Positions 9,752-18,649 of a stretch of 64,000 nt of DNA are shown here, in pieces; position 1 is the first letter of the stretch; every line of letters starts with the position of its first letter. A program made the translations under genes and the position numbers. Under the pieces are notes generated by a model, which was given only the letters and a program-made list of their open reading frames with translations, did no database searches and was not told the origin of the DNA. Origin of the DNA: Cupriavidus necator (lineage in GTDB: Bacteria; Pseudomonadota; Gammaproteobacteria; Burkholderiales; Burkholderiaceae); contig CP074381.1 in NCBI GenBank assembly GCA_022041995.1, positions 2,666,001-2,730,000 on the forward strand. The letters are read 5' to 3'.

Positions 9752-9790
9752 CAAAAAAAACCGGCCAGGAAAGTCCCGGCCGGTTTCTTT
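9752..9790. terminator. Bidirectional terminator between HAD gene and glnG
   Basis: Inverted repeat AAACCGGCC / GGCCGGTTT (758-766 and 778-786 of this kilobase) with an A run on the left and T-rich sequence on the right. It lies between two convergent genes and can serve both. Confidence 0.8.
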
Positions 9791-9809
9791 GCCGCGTGCC
9801 TGCGCTGGC

Positions 9810-11357
9810 TCAGTCGAACCCCAATTCCTGCAGCTTGCGCGTGATGGTATTGCGCCCGATCCCGAGCCGGGTCGCCGCCTCGACGCGGCGCCCGCGCGTG
9901 ACACCCAGCGCGGCCTCCAGCACCGCCTTCTCGAACCGGCGCGTCAGCACATCCATGACCTCCGGCTGGCCGGCTTCGAGCATCGCCCGTGCCTCGCCGG
10001 CAAGCAGGCTTTCCCAGCCGGCCGAGGCCGGGACCGGGACCACCGTCGCCACGGACGCGGGCCGGACTGCGGTGGCCGTATCGGCCTCTGCCACCGTCGT
10101 CGCGTACCCGCCGTAGTCGGCCAGGTCAGGTGCGCTTTCATACTCGGGCGCGCGCACTTCAGCAACGCGCTCGGGCCGCGGCGCATTGACCGGCTCGCTG
10201 GTGCCGGCCTCCAGCATCTCGCGCGGCAGGTCCTTGACCTCGATGGTCTGCGCCGGCGCCATCACGGTCAGCCAGTTGCACAGGTTTTCCAGCTGGCGCA
10301 CGTTGCCTGGGAACGGCAGCGTGCTGACATAGGCCAGCGCTTCGTCCGACATGCGCTTGGGCTCGACGCCCAGTTCCTTGGCGCTCTTCTGCAGGAAATG
10401 ACGCGCCAGCAGCGTGATGTCCTCCGGGCGTTCGCGCAGCGGCGGCAGGCGCAGCCGGATCACGTTCAGGCGGTGGAACAAGTCCTCGCGGAACAGCCCC
10501 TCCTTGACGCGCAGCTCCAGGTTCTGGTGGGTGGCGGCAATCACGCGCACATTGGCGCGCAAGGGGTTGTGGCCGCCGACACGATAGAAATTGCCATCGG
10601 ACAGCACGCGCAGCAGGCGTGTCTGCAGGTCGAACGGCATGTCGCCGATTTCATCGAGGAACAGCGTGCCGCCCTCGGCCTGCTCGAAGCGGCCGCGCCG
10701 CATGGTCTGCGCACCGGTGAAGGCGCCGCGCTCATGGCCGAACAGTTCGGATTCGAGCAGGTCCTTGGGGATGGCTGCGGTATTGAGCGCGATGAAGGGC
10801 CCGTTGGCGCGCGGGCTGTGCTTGTGCAGCGCGCGTGCGACCAGTTCCTTGCCGGTGCCGGACTCGCCGGTGATCATCACCGTCACGTTGGACTGCGAGA
10901 GCCGGCCGATGGCGCGGAACACGTCCTGCATCGCCGGCGCCTGGCCGAGGATCTCGGGCGCGTCGACCAGGCGGTCTTCCAGCTCTTCCTCGCGCAGGCT
11001 TTCTTCCAGCGCGCGGCGGATCAGCTCGACCGCCTTGTCGACATCGAAGGGCTTGGCCAGGTATTCGAAGGCGCCGCCCTGGAACGCGGCCACGGCGCTG
11101 TCCAGGTCCGAGTATGCCGTCATCACGATGACGGGCAGGCCCGGATGCCGCGCCTTGATGGCTTGCAGCAGGTCCAGGCCCGATCCGCCGGGCATGCGGA
11201 TATCCGATATCAGCACCTGCGGCTGGTCGTCTTCCAGCGCGGCCAGCGCATCCCGCACATTGGTGAAGCTGCGCGAGAGCAGGCTTTCACGGGCAAGGGC
11301 CTTTTCCAGGACCCAGCGGATTGATTGATCGTCGTCGACTATCCAGATCGGCTTCAT
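9810..11357 (-). CDS. glnG: Nitrogen regulation response regulator NtrC
   Basis: About 515 residues. Domain order is a receiver starting MKPIWIVDDDQS with the phospho-acceptor Asp in LISDIRMPGGSG, a sigma-54 AAA+ domain with Walker A GESGTGKE and the GAFTGA loop that contacts sigma-54, and a C-terminal Fis-type helix-turn-helix (GRRVEAATRLGIGRNTITRK). When phosphorylated by NtrB under nitrogen limitation it activates sigma-54 promoters such as glnA. I use the family start MKPIW; an ATG 27 bases upstream (11384) has a better Shine-Dalgarno (GGAAG) and would add nine residues. It follows glnL by 87 bases in the glnA-glnL-glnG cluster. Confidence 0.95.
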   Translation of the reverse strand: MKPIWIVDDDQSIRWVLEKALARESLLSRSFTNVRDALAALEDDQPQVLISDIRMPGGSGLDLLQAIKARHPGLPVIVMTAYSDLDSAVAAFQGGAFEYLAKPFDVDKAVELIRRALEESLREEELEDRLVDAPEILGQAPAMQDVFRAIGRLSQSNVTVMITGESGTGKELVARALHKHSPRANGPFIALNTAAIPKDLLESELFGHERGAFTGAQTMRRGRFEQAEGGTLFLDEIGDMPFDLQTRLLRVLSDGNFYRVGGHNPLRANVRVIAATHQNLELRVKEGLFREDLFHRLNVIRLRLPPLRERPEDITLLARHFLQKSAKELGVEPKRMSDEALAYVSTLPFPGNVRQLENLCNWLTVMAPAQTIEVKDLPREMLEAGTSEPVNAPRPERVAEVRAPEYESAPDLADYGGYATTVAEADTATAVRPASVATVVPVPASAGWESLLAGEARAMLEAGQPEVMDVLTRRFEKAVLEAALGVTRGRRVEAATRLGIGRNTITRKLQELGFD

Positions 11358-11444
11358 GTGCGTCGCTTGTCTGCTCGGTGTCATTTGGTCTTCCGCATGC
11401 CCGGCCACGGCGGGTGCACCATCGCTCGCGGACGCCAGCAAAAG

Positions 11445-12623
11445 CTAGTGCAGCGGCAACAGGATGCGAAAGTCGGTACAGCCCGGCCTGCTCTCGCATT
11501 CGATCAAGCCCTCGTGCTGCTGCACGAAGGTTTGAGCGAGTGTGAGACCGAGTCCGCTGCCGCCATCCCTGCCCGATACCAGCGGATAGAAGATGCGTTC
11601 GCGGATGTCTTCGGGAATTCCCGGGCCGTTGTCAATGACATGCAAGTCCAATGCCAGCTTGAACAAGCGCTTGGCAATCGTGACCTGGCGCGCCACGCGC
11701 GTGCGCAGCACGATCTGCGCATCGCCGCGCGCCATGCGGTCGGCCAGCGCCTGCGCGGCGTTGTGCACGATGTTGAGCACGGCCTGGATCAGTTGCTCCA
11801 TGTCGCCCTGCAGCTCGGGCAGGCTGGCGTCGTAGTCGCGCACGATCTCCAGCCCGTTGGGAAACTCCGCCAGCACCACCGAGCGCACGCGCTCCAGCAC
11901 TTCGTGGATATTCAGGCTCGATACGATATGCGGATGCCGGTGTGGCTCCAGCAACCGGTCCACCAGCGTCTGCAGTCGATCCGATTCCTTGATGATGACC
12001 TGCGTGTACTCGCGCAGCGAGCGCTCCGGCAGCTCGAACTCCAGCAGCTGCGCCGCGCCGCGGATGCCGCCCAGCGGGTTCTTGATCTCGTGGGCCAGGT
12101 TGCGGATCAGTTCCTTGTTGGCCGAGGTCAGGTCCAGGATGCGCTCTTCGCGTTCGCTGCGCACCTTCTGTTCATTGGGCAGGATCTCCACCACCACGGT
12201 GTCGCCCACTGCTTCCAGCGCGGCGATCACCACGTGCACATGGGCCGGCTCCTGCAGCGGCGGGTGCAGGATCAGGTCCTGCCGGCGCACGTCGAACTGC
12301 CGTGTGACCACGGTGTCGATCATGCTGTGCAGCTCATCGGAACGCCCGAACAGGTCAGGCAGCGTCAGCTCCACCATGCCCTTGCGCGACACGCCGAAGG
12401 TGGCTTCAGCCGCCGGGTTCGCAAAGACGACGCGCAGCCCCGGCTGCTGCACCAGCAGCACCGGGTTGGCCACCACGTCCAGGCCGGCATGAAACGCCAC
12501 GGCGCCCATGGTCAGCACCTGGGCGCTGCCTTCGGCCAGTGCCGCGTCAGCCGCCGGCGATTCGCCACGGACGCCGTCGGCACCGCTGACCTTGCGCGAC
12601 ACTCCGCGAATCAGGCGACGCAT
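11445..12623 (-). CDS. glnL: Nitrogen regulation sensor kinase/phosphatase NtrB
   Basis: A 392-residue soluble histidine kinase with an N-terminal PAS region, the dimerisation and phospho-acceptor box LAHEIKNPLGGIRGAAQLLE (His near residue 174), an N box VLNIVHNAAQAL and a G box VIDNGPGIPEDI followed by GGSGLGLTLA. It phosphorylates or dephosphorylates NtrC depending on the PII signal. There are no membrane segments, as expected. It begins four bases after the DUF4124 gene, so it belongs to one transcript with that gene and with glnG. The N-terminal 30 or so residues are longer than in E. coli NtrB. Confidence 0.94.
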   Translation of the reverse strand: MRRLIRGVSRKVSGADGVRGESPAADAALAEGSAQVLTMGAVAFHAGLDVVANPVLLVQQPGLRVVFANPAAEATFGVSRKGMVELTLPDLFGRSDELHSMIDTVVTRQFDVRRQDLILHPPLQEPAHVHVVIAALEAVGDTVVVEILPNEQKVRSEREERILDLTSANKELIRNLAHEIKNPLGGIRGAAQLLEFELPERSLREYTQVIIKESDRLQTLVDRLLEPHRHPHIVSSLNIHEVLERVRSVVLAEFPNGLEIVRDYDASLPELQGDMEQLIQAVLNIVHNAAQALADRMARGDAQIVLRTRVARQVTIAKRLFKLALDLHVIDNGPGIPEDIRERIFYPLVSGRDGGSGLGLTLAQTFVQQHEGLIECESRPGCTDFRILLPLH

Positions 12624-12627
12624 AAGA

Positions 12628-13209
12628 CTAGTCCTTCAAATTGCCAAGCTCGCGCCGCAGCGACGCCGCGTTGGCTTCGCTGCGGGCGATGTCATCGCGC
12701 AGCGCTGCCGTGCGATCGAGGTATTTCTGATAGTTGCGCTCATTGCCCTGGCGCTCCGGCTGGCCGTTGTTGTACTCGGCACGCAGCGCCTGCAGCTTGG
12801 CCTCTTCGGCCTGCAGCTCCTGCGCGAGCACCGCGCGGCGCTCGCCGTCGCGACTCTTCTGCGTGGCACTGTCCACGCGCGGGAAGCTGGTGCCGCCAGC
12901 AGCCGCGCCGGCCGTGCTGCCAGCGCCCTTGGCCGGCGCAGCAATGCGCCCGCCCGGGACCGTCACCACCTCCGGCAGGTTCAGCTTCTTGCAGCCCTTG
13001 CCGGCGTTGCCATTGCGATACTCGGGCACGCCATTGGGCCCGGTGCAGACATAGACGTCCGAGGACTGCGCGGAAGACTGCCCGGCCCATGCGCCCAGCG
13101 TCAGCGCCACGGCACTCACCAGAACAGGGAATCCGAGACGAAATTGGTGCAGAGATTGGTGCAAGGTCAGGGTCCGGCGGGCCGTGCGAGAAGAGGCGTC
13201 CATGAACAT
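12628..13209 (-). CDS. Secreted DUF4124 protein
   Basis: A 193-residue protein with a long N-terminal region, a signal-peptide-like hydrophobic stretch (FPVLVSAVALTLGAWAG) and an AQS cleavage region. It then carries a DUF4124-type domain, SSDVYVCTGPNGVPEYRN, with a conserved Cys pair (VCTG and KGCKKLNL). The second half is predicted coiled coil, rich in Glu, Gln, Arg and Ala (residues about 115-185). The function is unknown. It lies between glnA and glnL, a place where Burkholderiales often carry such a gene, but a role in nitrogen control is not shown. A terminator for glnA precedes it, so its expression probably relies on read-through or a local promoter. Confidence 0.82.
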   Translation of the reverse strand: MFMDASSRTARRTLTLHQSLHQFRLGFPVLVSAVALTLGAWAGQSSAQSSDVYVCTGPNGVPEYRNGNAGKGCKKLNLPEVVTVPGGRIAAPAKGAGSTAGAAAGGTSFPRVDSATQKSRDGERRAVLAQELQAEEAKLQALRAEYNNGQPERQGNERNYQKYLDRTAALRDDIARSEANAASLRRELGNLKD

Positions 13210-13261
13210 GGCGTTAGGTTTGAACGGGGTGGAACAGGATTCCCCATTCTAGCGAGCAAAG

Positions 13262-13290
13262 CAAAAAGGGACAGCCGAAGCCGCCCCTTT
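13262..13290 (-). terminator. glnA rho-independent terminator
   Basis: On the minus strand GGGGCGGC, a TTCG tetraloop and GCTGTCCC form an 8-bp stem (two G-T pairs), followed by five Ts. It lies about 55 bases after the glnA stop. Confidence 0.82.
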
Positions 13291-13343
13291 CTGGTGCAAC
13301 TGTTGCCCGGTCGCAACCTGCGTCATTCCCGGGCAAGGGCCGC

Positions 13344-14759
13344 TTACAGCGAGTAGTACATTTCGAACTCGACCGGGTGCGTGGTCATGCGGAAACGCGT
13401 GACTTCTTCCATCTTCAGTTCGATGTAGGCATCGATCATCGAGTTCGAGAACACGCCGCCGCGGGTCAGGAACTCGCGGTCATTGTCCAGGTACTCCAGC
13501 GACTGGTCGAGGCTCGAGCAGACGGTCGGGATCTTTGCATCCTCTTCCGGCGGCAGGTCGTACAGGTTCTTGTCTGCGGCTTCGCCCGGGTGGATCTTGT
13601 TCATCACGCCGTCCAGACCGGCCATCAGCAGCGCCGAGAAGCCCAGGTACGGGTTCATCAGCGGATCCGGGAAGCGGGTCTCGATGCGGCGGCCCTTCGG
13701 GTTGGCGACGTACGGGATGCGGATCGAAGCCGAACGGTTGCGGGCCGAGTAAGCCAGCTTGACCGGAGCCTCGAAGCCCGGCACCAGGCGCTTGTACGAG
13801 TTCGTGCCCGGGTTGGTGATAGCGTTCAGCGCGCGGGCGTGCTTGATGATGCCGCCGATGTAGTACAGCGCGAATTCCGACAGGCCGGCGTAGCCGTTGC
13901 CCGCGAACAGGTTCTGGCCGTCCTTCCACACGGACTGGTGCACGTGCATGCCCGAACCGTTGTCGCCAACCACCGGCTTCGGCATGAAGGTGGCGGTCTT
14001 GCCGTAGGTGTGGGCGACGTTCTGGATCACGTACTTCTGCAGCTGGGTCCAGTCGGCGCGCTGCACCAGCGTGCTGAACTTGGTGCCGATTTCGTTCTGG
14101 CCCTGGCCAGCCACTTCGTGGTGGTGGACTTCAACGGGGATGCCCAGCGATTCCAGGATCAGGCACATTTCCGAACGCATGTCCTGGAAGGTGTCGATCG
14201 GGGCGACCGGGAAGTAGCCGCCCTTCTTGCCCGGACGGTGGCCGCTGTTGCCGTGCTCGAATTCCTTGCCCGACGACCACGGGGCTTCTTCGGAGTGGAT
14301 CTTCACGAAGCAGCCTTGCATGTCGACGTTCCACGTCACGCCGTCGAAGATGAAGAATTCGGGTTCCGGGCCGAAGTAGGCGGTGTCGCCCAGGCCAGTG
14401 CTCTTCAGGTAGGCTTCGGCGCGCTTGGCGATCGAGCGCGGATCGCGGTCATAGCCCTTGCCGTCCGACGGCTCGACTACGTCGCAAGTCAGCACCAGCG
14501 TGGGTTCTTCGTAGAACGGATCGACGTTGGCGGTATTCGGATCCGGCATCAGCAGCATGTCCGAAGCTTCGATACCCTTCCAGCCGGCGATCGACGAACC
14601 GTCGAAGGCGTGGCCGCTTTCGAACTTGTCTTCATCGAAGTGCGACACGGGCACGGACACGTGTTGCTCCTTGCCTTTGGTATCGGTGAAACGGAAATCG
14701 ACGAATTTGACGTCGTTTTCCTTCACAAGCTTCATCACGTCTGCAACGCTGTGGGCCAT
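13344..14759 (-). CDS. glnA: Glutamine synthetase type I
   Basis: 471 residues from [20 protein letters not shown], the standard GSI length. Visible features are the N-terminal beta-grasp domain, the metal and ATP region ([22 protein letters not shown]), and the adenylylation loop with Tyr in NLYDLPPEE near residue 400, which shows that GlnE-type covalent control applies. The enzyme condenses ammonia and glutamate using ATP. The upstream ATG at 14909 is ignored because AGGAG precedes the 14759 start. It is the first gene of the glnA-glnL-glnG cluster and has a sigma-54 promoter about 120 bases upstream. Confidence 0.97.
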   Translation of the reverse strand: MAHSVADVMKLVKENDVKFVDFRFTDTKGKEQHVSVPVSHFDEDKFESGHAFDGSSIAGWKGIEASDMLLMPDPNTANVDPFYEEPTLVLTCDVVEPSDGKGYDRDPRSIAKRAEAYLKSTGLGDTAYFGPEPEFFIFDGVTWNVDMQGCFVKIHSEEAPWSSGKEFEHGNSGHRPGKKGGYFPVAPIDTFQDMRSEMCLILESLGIPVEVHHHEVAGQGQNEIGTKFSTLVQRADWTQLQKYVIQNVAHTYGKTATFMPKPVVGDNGSGMHVHQSVWKDGQNLFAGNGYAGLSEFALYYIGGIIKHARALNAITNPGTNSYKRLVPGFEAPVKLAYSARNRSASIRIPYVANPKGRRIETRFPDPLMNPYLGFSALLMAGLDGVMNKIHPGEAADKNLYDLPPEEDAKIPTVCSSLDQSLEYLDNDREFLTRGGVFSNSMIDAYIELKMEEVTRFRMTTHPVEFEMYYSL

Positions 14760-14880
14760 GCCAATCTCCTGGATATTCGGCGGAAGTCTGAGAAAGCCAA
14801 TTCTTGGGCCTGTCGTCACCGGCGCCGATGCATGCTCTGCCGCGCCGTCCCGACCAGCCACGAAAGGACGAGGAATGTTA

Positions 14881-14895
14881 GCAGAAAGCGTGCCA
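14881..14895 (-). promoter_or_regulatory. Sigma-54 promoter of glnA
   Basis: The minus strand reads TGGCACGCTTTCTGC. It matches the -24/-12 consensus TGGCAC-N5-TTGC with exact spacing and one mismatch (C for the first T of the -12 box). The predicted start lies about 110 bases upstream of the glnA ATG. Confidence 0.8.
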
Positions 14896-15047
14896 TGCAA
14901 ACGCCCCACTGCCGCCGATAGCCCGAAAAATGTGCAACGTCGGCGAACCGCGCACCGCGGCGGCGTCAGTGTCCGTCACGCAAGTAGCTGCTTCGGTGGC
15001 GAGTGGCGCAGCGGTTACACGCATCCCGCCATAGCGCCTCCTAATAA

Positions 15048-15064
15048 AACACCACAATGGTGCA
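15048..15064. promoter_or_regulatory. NtrC binding site, proximal
   Basis: AACACCA-CAA-TGGTGCA. One arm is the perfect NtrC half-site TGCACCA (read in reverse) and the other keeps 5 of 7 positions. It resembles the enteric glnAp2 enhancer half-sites. Confidence 0.7.
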
Positions 15065-15078
15065 TTCAGCAAGGAGGC

Positions 15079-15093
15079 GCACTGTAACAGTGC
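15079..15093. promoter_or_regulatory. NtrC binding site, distal
   Basis: GCACT-GTAAC-AGTGC is a perfect palindrome of the GCAC-N7-GTGC type. Its centre lies 30 bases from the proximal site, close to the three-turn spacing of paired NtrC enhancers. Confidence 0.7.
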
Positions 15094-15220
15094 AGCCGCA
15101 CCAAAAAGAGTCATGCAGCGCTCCGGCAGCCGGCAATCAGGCTTCGAACCGGCCCGGCGCTATAGAATACTGTGTTGCGGTCTTGCCGCACCCATTCCAT
15201 TCCTCAAATTTGTCACGCAG

Positions 15221-15685
15221 ATGACCACCCGAGACGATCTCCTCCAGGCCGCCCGCCAGCGCCAGCAACAGAACCAGCTCCCGTATTTCGGCGCGCTGTC
15301 GCCGCAGGAAGCCTTTGCGCTGCTGCAGAACGACCCTTCCGCCGTGCTGGTCGACGTACGCACCCAGGCCGAGCTGGACTGGGTCGGCGGCGTTGACGTG
15401 CCGGACGCGCAATTCGCCCATGTCGAATGGATGTCCTATCCGGGAGGTGCGCAGAATGCCCGCTTCGTCGAAGAGCTGAAGGCGCGCGTGCCGGCCGACG
15501 TGCCGGTGCTGTTCCTGTGCCGCAGCGCGGCGCGCTCAAAGCACGCCGCGCGCGTGGCCACCGAAGCCGGCTACCACTTCGCCATGGACGTGCTGGAAGG
15601 CTTCGAGGGCAACCGCGACGACCACCACCACCGCAAGACTGTTGAAGGCTGGTGCGTGCGCGGACTGCCGTGGCACGGCGCCTGA
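15221..15685 (+). CDS. Rhodanese-like domain protein
   Basis: A 154-residue single-domain rhodanese. The domain has AVLVDVRTQAELDWVG early and the catalytic Cys in PVLFLCRSAARSKHAA near residue 106, so it may transfer sulfane sulfur. There is no signal peptide. I use the ATG at 15221 (MTTRDDLLQAAR); an upstream start at 15113 would add a poorly conserved tail. A TATAGAAT-type -10 lies around 15160-15170. It is divergent from glnA and convergent with the CinA-like gene. The in vivo substrate is unknown. Confidence 0.88.
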   Translation: MTTRDDLLQAARQRQQQNQLPYFGALSPQEAFALLQNDPSAVLVDVRTQAELDWVGGVDVPDAQFAHVEWMSYPGGAQNARFVEELKARVPADVPVLFLCRSAARSKHAARVATEAGYHFAMDVLEGFEGNRDDHHHRKTVEGWCVRGLPWHGA

Positions 15686-15703
15686 TCGCTGTCGGGCATG
15701 AAT

Positions 15704-15737
15704 AGAAGAAGGGGCAGCCTTGGCTGCCCCTTCTTCT
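15704..15737. terminator. Bidirectional terminator after rhodanese and CinA-like genes
   Basis: Perfect 16-bp stem (AGAAGAAGGGGCAGCC and its complement) with a TT loop, then T-rich sequence on the plus strand. It lies between two convergent genes. Confidence 0.85.
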
Positions 15738-15785
15738 TTCTTGCGACCAGTCCTGCTGAAGAACCTTTTCTTTGTGAAACGGGTT

Positions 15786-16610
15786 CTAAGCCTGCGCCGC
15801 TTCGCGCGGCGGCTGCTCCACGGTCTCGAATCCCATCGCCTGCACGCCTTCGAGCAGCATCGCATAGGCCGGCGCCAGCAGATCGGCCGGGCCCTTGACC
15901 CCGAGGTCGATGTGGCGGCGCGCGAAGCGGTCGCCGCGCTGCACGTCGCCGACCGACGGCAGGCTGAACACGCGGATGCCCGGATGCGCCGCTTCGACCG
16001 TCTCCATCAGCGGCGTCAGCGTGGACTCCGGCGCCTCGAACACGTAGAAGGCCCGCTCCTGCTGCTGCACCTGATGGAACAGGTGCGCATAGTCGTGGTC
16101 CAGCACCCATTCCATCATCGGCCATGCCATCACCGGGAAGCCCGGCATGAAGTGGTGGTGACCGACCGAAAAGCCCGGGATGCGGTTGTAGCTGTTGGGG
16201 ATGATGCGCGCGCCTTCGGGGAACTCGCCCATCTTGAAACGGTGCTGGTTTTCCGGCTGGTTCAAGTCGGCCTTGACCGGGTCGCCGCCGGCAGTCTCGG
16301 CAATGCGCAGCGCAATCAGCTCGCGCGCCTCGGGATGCAGCAGCAGCGGCACGCCCAGCGCGGCGGCCGCGCACTGGCGGGTGTGATCGTCCGGCGTGGC
16401 GCCGATGCCGCCGGTGCAGAACACCACGTCCGGGCCGGCCAGCGTGCGCCGCAGCGTGGCAGTGATGCGGGCGCGGTCGTCGCCGACGTATTCGGCCCAG
16501 TCCAGCGCCAGGCCGCGCGCGCCCAGCAGTTCGATGGTGCGGCGCAGATGCTTGTCTTCACGCCGCCCCGACAGGATCTCGTCGCCAATGACGATCAGGC
16601 CAAAACCCAT
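15786..16610 (-). CDS. Molybdopterin-binding (CinA N-terminal/MoCF-like) protein
   Basis: A 274-residue protein with the MoCF/CinA N-terminal domain: VIGDEILSGRREDKH at the start and FCTGGIGATPDDHTR around residue 85. The second half resembles the CinA KH-like region, and there is no C-terminal PncC deamidase domain. Members are annotated as competence/damage-inducible protein A or as a molybdenum-cofactor protein; neither role is proved here. It follows the EI24 gene by 12 bases on the same strand, so the pair may be cotranscribed. Confidence 0.85.
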   Translation of the reverse strand: MGFGLIVIGDEILSGRREDKHLRRTIELLGARGLALDWAEYVGDDRARITATLRRTLAGPDVVFCTGGIGATPDDHTRQCAAAALGVPLLLHPEARELIALRIAETAGGDPVKADLNQPENQHRFKMGEFPEGARIIPNSYNRIPGFSVGHHHFMPGFPVMAWPMMEWVLDHDYAHLFHQVQQQERAFYVFEAPESTLTPLMETVEAAHPGIRVFSLPSVGDVQRGDRFARRHIDLGVKGPADLLAPAYAMLLEGVQAMGFETVEQPPREAAQA

Positions 16611-16622
16611 ATTGCCCTCGCT

Positions 16623-17521
16623 TCAGGAATTTTCGATGCGGCGCACGTCGGTCGGCGCCAGGTCAATGACGTCACCGTCAAGCGCCGGCTTGCCCGGCTG
16701 ATGCGCCGGCGGCTGGGCCGGCACCGCCGCGCGCTCGGCCCGCAACTGCGCCAGCGCGCGCAGGCAGAAGTGGCCGAACCACAGCGCCGAGAAGATAAAG
16801 ATCAGCACATAGAGCCACAGCGTGCCGGCCAGCACGAACGGGAACAGGAAGATCACCGCCGCCGACGACACCCACAGCAGCGTCGGCGCCGAACCTAGCA
16901 GCCCCACCGCCACTCCGATCACCAGCAGCGGCGTGCGGTGGCGGCGCACCAGCGTCTTGCGCTCTTCGGCGCTGGCGTGGTCGGCGAGCGCGTCATACGT
17001 CATCACGCGGTAGGTCAGCCAGCCCCACAGCACCGGCGGGATCAGCGCAAAGAACGGCGGGATCAGCCACAGCGGCAGCGTCACCAGCACCAGCACCAGG
17101 AACACCAGCGTGCTGCCCAGCGACTGGAACACGCTGCCCAGGATGCTGCCGCCATGGGCCTTGGCCAGGTCCGGGTAGCTGCGCTCCAGGTGGCGCACCA
17201 CCGCCGGCACCGAGAACACGCCGATAAACATCAGCATCGAGGCGATCACCAGCGGGATCGCCAGCGCCGCCACGAACAGCGGCGCCACGATAGTGCGCAT
17301 CGACTGCAGGCCGAACCAGTCAAGCGCGCTGTAGATCCAGCTGGTCAGGATGGAGGTTTCCAGGAAACTGCGCGTGGCGCCCATGATGGGTCCCAGCCCC
17401 ACCAGAGCAGGCCGCCCCACAGCAGCGTGACCAGGACGAAAGGCAGCACGGTCAGCATCAGCATGCGGGGATGCAGCTGGCTGACCAGCGCGCGGCCAAA
17501 CGAGCGGAAGATATCGTTCAT
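16623..17521 (-). pseudogene. EI24-domain membrane protein, frameshifted in this sequence
   Basis: Two overlapping frames together encode one EI24/CysZ-like membrane protein. The N-terminus MNDIFRSFGRALVSQLHPRM starts at 17521 and continues in that frame to GWDP. The rest, from IMGATRSFLETS onward, is in another frame and runs to 16623. Adding one C to the CCC run (plus-strand ggg at 17388-17390) restores one reading frame. The joined protein has several membrane segments (GTLWLYVLIFIFSALWF near the end) and a hydrophilic C-terminal tail. EI24-domain proteins are loosely linked to sulfate uptake (CysZ) but the role here is unknown. The same kind of C loss is seen in rlmD and rpoS, so sequencing error is likely. 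Confidence 0.7.
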
Positions 17522-17674
17522 GCAGTCGAAGGCAAACAGGAGGAAAGGCGCCGGGCGCGGCAGTAGTCCGACTGGGCCGGACCGGCGGCAATCCGAAACA
17601 CTAGCATACGCCGCTTGCCGCCGCGGCGCGCCGTGCTGCGCCGCGGGTAGAGGGCTGCCTCCAGACCTGTCGTT

Positions 17675-18649
17675 TCAGCGCAGCCTCAGCAGCCGCTTGA
17701 TGCCGTACCACTGGTGCGCCAGGAAGCCCGCGCCGTAGTCGTGGCCCTTGCCCAGCGGCGGGGGCAGCTGGTCGCGGATGCCGGTCGGGTGGTAGGTCTC
17801 GGTGAAGACCGCGGTGCCGAGCAGCATGTCCCACCACGGGAAGATCACGCCGTAGTTGCAGCCGCCCAGGCTGGCCGGTGCGCCGTCGGCCTCATGGCCG
17901 ATGCCCACGGCGTGATGGGTGCGGTGAAAGCGCGGCGAGATCAGCAGCCGCTCGCCGATGGCGCCGAAGTGCAACCGCACGTTGGCATGCTGCAGGCTCT
18001 GCAGCAGCTGCGACAACGCCACCAGCAGCACGTACTGCGACGGCTCCACGCCCACGCCCAGCGCCACCAGCGCGAACACCAGGTCGCGCAGCATGTCGTC
18101 CAGCAGGTGGTTGCGGTTATCGCTCCACAGCGTCATCTGGCGCTGGCTGTGGTGCACCGCATGCAGTTGCCACCACCAGCGGAACGTATGCGACAGCCGG
18201 TGGTACCAGTAGTCGAGCAGGTCGAACAGCAGCAGGTAGACAAAGAAGCTGACCAGCGGCACCGAGGTCACGCCCGGCCACCAGTCTTCCACATTGATGC
18301 GGTGCCAGCCCATCAGCCGCAGCTCGCCTTCCAGGGCGTCGGTCAGCGGCGCCAGCAGGAAGAACATGGCCAGCCGGAACAGCCCGAGCCGGTGGATCAC
18401 CGTGTAGAAGATATCGGTGCGGATGGCGGCACGGTCGGATACCGGCTCGACCGGGCGCCATTTCTCCAGCGGTCCCAGGATCAATGCCATCACCACGATC
18501 TGCACCAGGCCCACCAGCAGCCATTCGGTGCCGGTGAAGGCTTCCTCGGCATAGCGGCCAAACCCGAGGTCATAGACCACGGGCAGCACCACGTCCTGGA
18601 ACAGCGTGCCCTCAACCTGGCCGATCCAGCCGTTCAGCGTCTCCCACAT
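17675..18649 (-). CDS. Sterol desaturase / fatty acid hydroxylase family protein
   Basis: A 324-residue integral membrane protein with four or more hydrophobic segments. It carries the three His boxes of the di-iron desaturase/hydroxylase family: HRLSH at 150-154, HAVHH at 163-167 and HRTHH at 242-246, so the metal site looks intact. Such enzymes hydroxylate or desaturate lipid substrates, but bacterial members have many substrates and none is evident here. Its ATG shares one base with the stop of the upstream deacetylase (TAATG), so translation is coupled. It is the last of three tightly packed minus-strand genes (19528-17675 region). Confidence 0.85.
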   Translation of the reverse strand: MWETLNGWIGQVEGTLFQDVVLPVVYDLGFGRYAEEAFTGTEWLLVGLVQIVVMALILGPLEKWRPVEPVSDRAAIRTDIFYTVIHRLGLFRLAMFFLLAPLTDALEGELRLMGWHRINVEDWWPGVTSVPLVSFFVYLLLFDLLDYWYHRLSHTFRWWWQLHAVHHSQRQMTLWSDNRNHLLDDMLRDLVFALVALGVGVEPSQYVLLVALSQLLQSLQHANVRLHFGAIGERLLISPRFHRTHHAVGIGHEADGAPASLGGCNYGVIFPWWDMLLGTAVFTETYHPTGIRDQLPPPLGKGHDYGAGFLAHQWYGIKRLLRLR

